DNA of 64,000 nt. Origin: Dermanyssus gallinae. Its lineage: Eukaryota > Arthropoda > Arachnida > Mesostigmata > Dermanyssidae. Position 1 is the stretch's first letter. Each line of letters starts with the position of its first letter. Location of the stretch: assembly GCA_003439945.1 (NCBI GenBank), contig QVRM01002014.1, positions 469,501 to 533,500 of the forward strand. The letters run 5' to 3'. The notes beneath the pieces are model-generated. The model was not told the DNA's origin. It saw only the letters and a program-made list of their open reading frames with translations, and made no database searches. Both the position numbers and the translations under genes were made by a program. Positions 56,401 through 64,000 of this stretch are shown piece by piece.

Positions 56401-58330
56401 CTAGCTTCACTCCGACGAGTGAGGTTGCTCAACGTCGGCGTCGTCCTGGGCAATGATCCCGCCGTACAAGTCGGTCGCTCAAATCCATTGGTGGAGCCTA
56501 CGGGAGAGGCCAGTCACTGATCATCGCTTGCTCGTTCGCCCACGAAAGTCACATGCAGAACGCCAACTGACCGCTGGCGTCGGGGTTGCCGAACCCAACG
56601 GCTGCGAAGCCAACTCGCCCAACCAACTCGTTGGCTGGGCGAGCGACCCTCGGACTGTTCGAGGGCGGCGTTCGGTTATCGTATCGTTCGAACGATCTCT
56701 CCGGCGCGGAGCTTCGTCTTCGTGCATCCGTGCCTTCAAAGCGACGTCGTCCACCAATCGCCGTTGTTGTTGTTGCTGTTGCTAATGTTGTTGTTGTTGC
56801 TACTGCTGGTGTGGGTGTTTGCAGCCACTCTGTGCTGCCGCCGCTTCATACCGTTGGTCTCCTGCTAGCTAAGTAGGAACAAAGAGCGCACGACATGCCT
56901 CCCTCTCAAACCTCCACTATACTGCCCGAGCAGCAGCAGCAGCCGAAGTAGTCAGGGGTGAATCTTCGCATAACTTCAGTCTTCACCAGCGTCTCGTACA
57001 TTGAGCAGCAGCAACTTGCAACAATAGGTTCGCAACAACGGCAACAGTAAAAATAGCAACAACGAGTACAACGAGTTCACGTCAGACGTCACTAACAACA
57101 ACATCTTCTGTCAGCAGCAACAACAACAACAAAAGCAACCTCGACTACAAAACCTGCGTGACCTATCAATACGTGAGATGTCCTGGCATTGTTCGGTAGA
57201 CACTGTGCATGCAGGGAACAGAGGGCGTGGACGACGCACGGTGACATTTGTGTACGTCGATGTCTGCGTGTGCGCTTAGAGGAACGTGCAATCGCTTCGA
57301 CAAAGGCACGAATTTGCGAACGGCACAATCGCCGGCCCTGCACTCGACACATCGCGGCCACTACTGTGTGGGCGGGTACGCTACAGGCAAGACACGACAA
57401 CGCGTCCAAGACTGAACGCAAGTGTGAGAAGAAGACAGAATGTGCTAGCGTATTCCCGTTGAACAAGTACTCTAAACGATCCGTAACCAGCTTGACGGCT
57501 TGTATGCCAGTCAATCAATACACACCGACTGATTTTGTGAACGTAGCGGCACATCTTGCCGTCTCACCTTGCACATGTCGTTCTTGAAGTCGGCAAGCGG
57601 ATAACTATTGTGGCCGGTGGTCGCCGATGTTCGCCCTTGCACACGACCCCAAACGCATCACCACCCACTCACTTACCCGGGAGACGCAACAATCAAAACA
57701 AACAACTGTCGCCAACAAAGTTGTCAAGCCCAAGCTCGAGTGACTCCCCGCGAATCATCGTCTCTCTGTTTAGCTGCTCTGCTTTTTCGGCGCGGTAAAC
57801 AAAAGCCCACAAACAACTACAAAAACAGAAACGAAGCAAAAAAAAACAAATAATTTCGTCGCATATCGAGTGTCGGTATATGTTGGCAAGTGCACGCGTT
57901 GCTGAGCTCTGTTGTCCTGTGTGTCCAGGCACTCTGGAGCTCGCGGACCCTTCTTTTACTGGGACAGGACCGGAACGGCGGTTGACGCTCTGCAGGGCAT
58001 CCAGCTTTACTGCTGCAGAAGCGACTGCGAGGAGAAGGATTCCTGACAGGAAGGTCATGTATCTGTTCTATTTTGCCGCCCGCCTGCCGATGACCGAGGC
58101 TAGCATTGGACACCCGCCCGCTCCCATCGAATAGGGAGAACTTGGCATTGAAGCTGCAGCTCGTTAAACTCGCTGCTGTTGTTGTCGTTGTTGGTTGTAG
58201 TGTTCGACTAGGTGAGGCAACCGATGACCTAAGGTGCTGGCTTGCCTAAGTTGTGCTTGTCTCATTGACCGCCTATCCTGCTGTTCTTCATGCGCATATC
58301 TCCGTAGACTGTTTCTTGGGGCTCGAGGTG
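56401..58330 (+). promoter_or_regulatory. CpG- and CAA/CAG-rich upstream region of the DM4/12-like gene
   Basis: Higher CpG density, CAA/CAG/TTG triplet runs (about 56760-56800, 56930-57140, 58165-58200) and an exact 8-bp plus 5-bp hairpin at 56614-56643 distinguish it from the AT-rich flanks. It likely includes the promoter and 5' UTR of the gene starting at 58331. An alternative is a leftward gene starting at 58058 (see findings). No TATA box identified. Confidence 0.35.
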
Positions 58331-58438
58331 ATGACAGACTTTGAGGCAATTGCGGCAATGGCCAACGGGCTCGCCTTGACTTTCATCGTGATGTTTGCCA
58401 TCAACGTCATCACTGTGATCATCATATTTATTTGGAAG
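58331..58438 (+). CDS. Small single-pass membrane protein (DM4/DM12-like), exon 1
   Basis: Codes for the first 36 residues. The ATG at 58331 is the first in this frame after an upstream TAA (58247-58249), with G at -3. After MTDFEAIAAMANG a strongly hydrophobic stretch of about 20 residues (LALTFIVMFAINVITVIIIF) forms a signal-anchor or signal peptide. The exon ends TGGAAG before donor GTCAGT, phase 0. The joined protein is 130 residues. Exon and splice prediction rest on the good donor/acceptor pair and on how well the parts fit together. Confidence 0.6.
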
Positions 58439-58467
58439 GTCAGTACGTTTTGCATTAGTGATTTGAT

Positions 58468-58505
<38 letters not shown>

Positions 58506-58602
58506 TTCACGTTAAAGTTAAATAGCCAATCTACAAACGACTACGTCCGGACTCGACATTACAGTCTTTCGAATGGAAGGCTATGGCTTTGTCATTAAAC
58601 GC

Positions 58603-58668
<66 letters not shown>

Positions 58669-59683
58669 TTTTTGCTTCGATTATTTGTTGTATCAGTCTC
58701 GAACGAAGGCACATAACTATATAATACATTTTGCAGAACGGACACCTTTATATACAGAAACAAAAGCTACGCGTATCTCAATATTTGTTTATCACATAAA
58801 GAACATATGTTTACATGTATCAAGAAAATGGCATAATTCTTTCACAATATGGTTTAGCTCCCTCATAAACACTGGCACACAACAATGAAGTAGGCTGCGC
58901 TGGATTTGGCCTATGTGCACCCGCTCACCTGGGTACCCACTATGCAAATTGACGATACGTGAGCTATAAATGGGCCACCACTTTTATATTTGTAAAAAAA
59001 TAAAGGATATTCACCATTTGATTTTATTTTCTAGAAGGTGTAGAATGCTCAGCGAGTGCAGATAATTGCAACAGTGCATGGCGCGCAATAAACGCGGAGT
59101 TCGTACTCCCAACAGTGAGCGATACCAAATGCAAGTGACGGAGACTTTAAACAACTATCCGGAGTAATACATTTAGCACTTTTTTCACATTAAATCTATA
59201 GTCGTTACTAGTCAAGATAACGCGTTGCATGGCAGAGTTCGCGACTGCCCGATCAGTGTAAGATGTACTATGTGATTTAACACCCTTTTTCAATAAAGGA
59301 GCTTGTTGTTTGTATAAAAGATGTTCATCGCAGATCTGACTTGAGTTAGAATGAGTTTGTTCACAATAGGACCAGTGTCGCGGAAAAGTTGACACAGACT
59401 TGATAAGTACATTTCCGTTGCAGTCGTTCCAATCAACTGCTTATTTTCTCTCAGTCTCGAGTCTCTTGTTGTCTCTATTCAGCTGTAACTCCCACACCAG
59501 AAAGCAATAAATAAACTTAGAAAGTGCAAGAGCTTATATAAACGTATGTAACCGCCGTGCTTATTTATGGCATCTAAAATCAAGGTTCGCAGCGTCATGG
59601 ACTCGCAGAACAGGCGTTAGAAAAGTCATTGGTAAAGTAATTCAATTTACTGTGCAGTCAAATTCGGGGGCTCTATACGTCTA

Positions 59684-59833
59684 AACGACACACTTAAAAA
59701 CAGAAAGCAACATACCGATCTCACCACACCAGCTGGAAATGCTAGCAATCGCCGATTGCATCACGGAGTGAGGGTCCGGACAATGACCTGGGTGATATAA
59801 CCTTAGGTCTTCAATATATTTTAAATATTTGGC
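59684..59833 (-). mobile_element. CR1-like LINE RT fragment
   Basis: The minus strand reads KYIEDLRLYHPGHC then VMQSAIASISSWCGEIGMLL and FKC. It lines up with MYADDLKVY...LQKAVNLISSW...MELSVPKC of the intact element at 25.8-29.8 kb, with YADD changed to YIED. About 50 codons. Confidence 0.6.
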
Positions 59834-61526
59834 CCCTGGTGGCAAGTATGTATTAAGACGTAAGACACAGATGGCATACAAAAGGGAGAAACGCAGCCAC
59901 CTTGCAATACAATGGACACGATAAGAATATAATTCATGAAACCTGTTGCCCTGGGATATGGGATCACCCCATTTTCTGGCAAAGTGCCGGCGTGCATATA
60001 TATGGATTTATCTCGAATGATAATGTTGAATTACTTGTAACTTTACTAACAAGTAAGTTGTCTCCAATGACCTGTCTCTAGAGCAGCTCTTATGTACTTT
60101 GTATGTGTGGTAAATAAGCAGCAGCTCACGCGTACACTGTTTTATAGTAGCTGACAGGTCTAACAGCGATACTCGGGATATATTTGCTCCAATGTTACAC
60201 GACAAATAATTCTGTCATCGTCCTTTACTCCTAAGTTAGACTTTTTTAGTATTTTATAGTAACCACATGTTTTAACTTTATGAGCTTTTGTTGCATCGGC
60301 GACATGCGCCTGTTGCTTCTAAGTATACCTTAAAATATATTTTTAATGTCTGTCGATGGCAGCTAATTGGTGCAGAAAACGGCCACTCACAATAATACTT
60401 ATACGCACATATTACATGCATATGTCCCGACATGATCAGTATTTACAATATATTTGTATATACATCTAATTTTCTTATTCATCGAGTTGTATGCTCTATA
60501 ATAGCAGTAAGTGGCACGCGTTCCATCAGACATCATGCCAAGGGTCACTAGGCAATATCCGTTTCTGGATGATTGCAGCCAAACGAACGTTACACAGAGC
60601 CTGCAATGCAAACATGCCAATTGTCTCAGTGGGCAAAGCCGACCATAGACCATAGGACAAGGGCGAAAAAGGCATTTTGCTCAGTACCCATTCAGATAAC
60701 AGAATTCTCGGTGTCAACATTGTATGATTACTTTCCCAGTGCATACCTATGTGGCGATTTGGATATCTCCTTATAATTTTACGACGCACCGCCACGTTCG
60801 CCACCACGGCCAGCGAAAGAACCGATTCGAACCGCTAAAGCATACACAACTACGAAACGAGGTGATGATATTCGCCCAATCAGCCATAACCAATTCCGCC
60901 CGTTCAAATCGGTCTCTCGACTAACAACATTAACAACGTTCGGCGTACTTTTCTTTGCTGCTGTGTTTGCTTCGGGCCAAATCAGGAGGCGAAAATTCGG
61001 GAGGTATGTCTCGCCGTTCTCTACTTTTACGCGTCCGGATACCTGTTTCTGTTTTTCGTCCTGTGGCAATTGCTCAACCTCTACGGCTACACCGTCGCGA
61101 CGCTGAATCGGGTATGACACCGCCGAAAACAAGCAAATAACATGCAGTGAGTTAAGGAGCTCAAGGAGGCGATCCATGCGAATAACTGCAGAACCTACCG
61201 CTCAAACAGTGAGAGCGTTAGGTAGAGCTCCTTGGTCCAATACGCTTATACGGCCCACTCGGCATTAAATCAACATCCGAGCGTTGTTGTTTTTGTTTCT
61301 ACTGTCTAGAATTAAAAACAAATTTGATGATGTTGTGTTTAATTCTAAACCATCATCTTATATCCACTACGGACTCGAAATCGCCGTGACGCATATCTTC
61401 AATGCACCGAGGGCCGGACATGTTGAAGTATGATATAACATAAAATCACCTTGATAATCACATACAAATATGTGTTTGTGTGTGCTAGGTAATATAGGCA
61501 AGTTTTATTCGATTCTGCATGCGCCC

Positions 61527-61625
61527 AGATGGCTATCCGCCAAGCAAACAATTCGTTTACAAACTCGTAACGGGCCACGGCTTGATCGCTACGTTAGGTT
61601 TCAGAAGCGTACATACAAAAGTGTA
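61527..61625 (+). repeat. Dispersed repeat, copy 2 of 2
   Basis: Aligned with 18172-18300 in the same orientation, with about 30 bp deleted internally. Confidence 0.6.
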
Positions 61626-61981
61626 ACACAGTATACCGATGTTATTAGTAGGTACATAAAACCTAGCTTTAGACAAACGTCTAGTTTATAGTTCACTGTG
61701 CCTCATAATGGACGTAGCATAGTAATCTCACAACAGTCAGGTTTTAGCCAACAGCCAATGTAGCACAAAATAAAAGACGCCTAAATATCTCGATGGAGCA
61801 ATAGATTCACGCATTCGAGATGCTTTTCCTCAAACTACAAGCAGGTCTTTATAACAAAACCACCATAAATAAGATACGGCAGCGGCGGGGCGAAGCCGTC
61901 TTGCGCCGACAACGCCCTATTTAAAGTTTTTTTGTTAGCAAAATAACTAATACGTATATAACACGCATGTTTCTCTGGCAG

Positions 61982-62266
61982 GTGTCGTACAGCTCGATCA
62001 ACGATCATATGTTCAGCTTGCTGCGTATCACGAGCTACGAGTGTCGGGTGAAGTTCGTCTGCGAGGCTTCGCGCCTCGTGATGCTCAACAACGACGCACT
62101 CGCCTCGATCCTTCGATTCGCGTCGGCGGCTCTCGTGCGCTTCGACGGCGACTATGTGAGCGGCGCCCTCGAAGGCCTAACCGGGTCCGACTGTCAACAA
62201 GTCTACGCCACCTGTCCCTACTCGCCGCTGGAGAACACGTTTCCGTTCTTACTCGAATCCAGATAG
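61982..62266 (+). CDS. Small single-pass membrane protein (DM4/DM12-like), exon 2
   Basis: Codes for 94 residues and stop, in phase 0 after TTCTCTGGCAG. In whole-protein numbering the cysteines are C57-x5-C63-E and C107-x6-C114-P, in the contexts ECRVKFVCEAS and DCQQVYATCPYS. That spacing (C-x5-CE ... DC-x3-Y-x2-CP), together with an upstream Tyr and Gly, is the hallmark I associate with the arthropod DM4/DM12 family of small secreted or membrane proteins of unknown function. The four Cys could form two disulfides outside the cell or in the ER lumen. Codon use is GC-rich and unlike the AT-rich intron, supporting a real exon. Exact family membership is inferred from the pattern only. Confidence 0.65.
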   Translation: MSYSSINDHMFSLLRITSYECRVKFVCEASRLVMLNNDALASILRFASAALVRFDGDYVSGALEGLTGSDCQQVYATCPYSPLENTFPFLLESR

Positions 62267-62775
62267 ACCACAAGCATGCATGCAGACCGTATGCAGCGCT
62301 AGCCTTAACTCGATTCTCCAGGTGAATTAAATACAATCACAACAGCAAAGCCTACAACACGTACAAGAACGATAGCAGCAACAACAGCACAACAGCAACA
62401 GCAATACCAACACCAACAACAACAGGAGAAAAGAAGGAACAACGGAATAGCAATACATATAAACCAGCAATAGCAACAAGAGCAACAACTGTAGCAACAC
62501 AAAGCAACAGTTGTTGAATCACAACAGCAACGCTAACAATACCCCCACGCCCGCCATCAATCACCTATCAACAACGACAACCGGCTTTCCTACCATAGAT
62601 AGATAGATAGATGGATACCTACCTTAGCCATCACAAACAGGCCAAATACGACTAATGTGTTCGTCACTATTGTGTGATGCCAAATACGATTGCATTGATA
62701 TTGTGTGATACCATAGGTGATGGCACTATGTCGGCCAAGAACAAAGTAAGTAAATAATAACTAAACAAATAAATA
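62267..62775 (+). other. Probable 3' UTR with CAA/CAG repeats
   Basis: A CAA/CAG-rich stretch (about 62340-62580) and a short (GATA)n array (about 62594-62613) follow the stop. A cluster of AATAAA hexamers at 62768-62780 could end the transcript. Confidence 0.5.
62768..62773 (+). terminator. AATAAA polyadenylation signal candidate
   Basis: First of overlapping AATAAATAAATAA signals, about 500 bp after the stop codon. Confidence 0.45.
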
Positions 62776-64000
62776 AATAAGCTGGCCCACATGATATCAT
62801 CAATCGTTCAGTTGGTCGAGCACAGGTACATACAAATGTCGAACCACTTACCGTCAAAAAAAAGCCCGCACGTTCAATGTCAGTATTTACGGCAACCCTG
62901 TTCTTGTAGTCTCGTAGTAGCTCCAGATAGATAATGGAATACTAGCAAGAACCATCACGATTGTGATTCTTGTTACTCCGGTCACTATAATGCTATGATT
63001 ACTGTTGTACTAATGCTCGCACGCTACAATAGAGTGATTATTGTAAACATAGGGCTAATGTTGTATTGTAATAAATATATTGTATCACTATTGCACAAAG
63101 TTTAAGTTGTAACTATTCCTAGCATAACAGGTGCTTACATACAACAGTCGAGGATGATGGCCTCATTGTTGTGTGTGTTAATTGAGGCTATTATATATTG
63201 TTATTATTATTGCTTATTATTATTAATGTCTATGGTGGCTGGCTAGTATCCTTATAGTTGCTATATAGAGCAGTAGTCGTTGTTGTTTCACCAGTAGCCG
63301 TACCAATAGAAGCGCCCCTTCTATGAAAGCACCTCTGATTGGGGTAGCCGGCCTCTGCCTTCATCAAATCATCACACAAAGGAAGTGTCCTCCACTCCCA
63401 CAGTTGGTACGGCCCACGACTTCACCCAGCAAAGATAAAAATAAATCATACATAATAATGGCTTTGTGTTAGTGGCTCTGGTTGCATAGATGTCATCCTC
63501 AGCAACAAACTTTTTTAGTTCTTGAACGGTTGGTATAATACCCGAAGCACTTTAAATTAAGAACTACCTCCCTTATACGGCTCGTCGTTTTAGCACAGCA
63601 GGCCTCTTGATCGCAGTCGGGAGAAAATGTGAATGTTACCGTCCACTAATGCAGATTTTACGGAACAACTGAAGGCGGACGACACACGTCATATTCCGGC
63701 AGACCACCGTAGTAACGTGACATGCTTGTCATTTGTATCATGAAAATTGTGCGCGTTTGCACCCTGAATAAAGTATACGCTTATAAAGAGGGTCAACATT
63801 TTATTAGGCAAGCAAACATCGTGGTAATCCTGCTCATCTTCTGAAATAAACAGGAGTTCACTGGCTTTCAGGAAAGTATGCCGCTCTTGAGCAAATAACG
63901 CCTGATTTGACTCCAGAACAAAGACATCGGGGGACATCGGGGGGCATATGTAATTTTATAGAAATAGCTCACATATGCCCCGATCACGGCCCCCTCCGTC
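62776..64000. other. AT-rich intergenic DNA
   Basis: No gene recognised. Near the right edge an imperfect inverted repeat pairs ATCGGGGGGCATATGT (63936-63951) with ACATATGCCCCGAT (63971-63984). A direct ACATCGGGGG duplication lies just before it. Confidence 0.4.

Larger units (their letters stand above)
58439..61981 (+). other. Intron of the DM4/12-like gene
   Basis: GTCAGT donor, TTCTCTGGCAG acceptor. It contains (TA)n arrays at about 58470-58504 and 58604-58665, a minus-strand LINE fragment (59684-59833), the dispersed repeat (61527-61625) and otherwise AT-rich sequence without recognised genes. Confidence 0.6.

Overview
The window is animal nuclear DNA, most likely from an arthropod and possibly a mite or tick. 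The evidence is spliced genes with GT..AG introns, an irritans-type mariner, CR1-, R1- and RTE-like LINE debris, tRNA-derived SINEs and dozens of (TA)n, (TTG)n and (CT)n microsatellites. The Acari suggestion rests only on the flavour of the LINE remnants and of the small membrane protein, so it is weak. Nothing bacterial, plasmid-like or CRISPR-like is present. Only two host genes can be supported, both on the + strand.

Layout. 0-9.4 kb: LINE debris (an RTE/jockey-like piece, two decayed copies of an RLE-type LINE and a YADD fragment) separated by microsatellite-rich DNA. 12-13.2 kb: a tRNA-Ala-like SINE head and a minus-strand LINE fragment. 13.3-22.1 kb: non-coding DNA with two GC-rich, trinucleotide-repeat-rich blocks on either side of an AT-rich block; these blocks look like promoter or UTR DNA of unseen genes. 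23-25 kb: a decayed R1-like LINE. 25.8-29.8 kb: an apparently intact CR1-type LINE on the minus strand. 30.4-32.6 kb: LINE debris, followed by a mariner relic with perfect terminal repeats (32.6-33.9 kb).

34.5-39.7 kb holds a two-exon gene of the acyl-CoA synthetase/4-coumarate-CoA ligase/luciferase fold in which every catalytic motif I can locate is altered. Its 2.9-kb intron contains a MITE and a long inverted repeat. 39.8-53.5 kb is again a transposon zone: an R1-like LINE, a DDE transposase fragment, a LINE C-terminus, a palindrome-rich stretch with two copies of a new-looking SINE, and the best copy of the RLE-type LINE. 58.3-62.8 kb holds a two-exon gene for a 130-residue single-pass membrane protein with the cysteine pattern of the arthropod DM4/DM12 family.

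The host genes show no functional link to each other. The transposon families do connect: four copies of the RLE-type LINE lie in the same orientation, and two of them show the same ORF1/ORF2 boundary. The CR1 element has ORF1 and ORF2 in one frame, separated by a single TGA with no usable AUG after it, which suggests stop-codon readthrough. Many coordinates of decayed elements are approximate because they come from reading translated similarity by eye.
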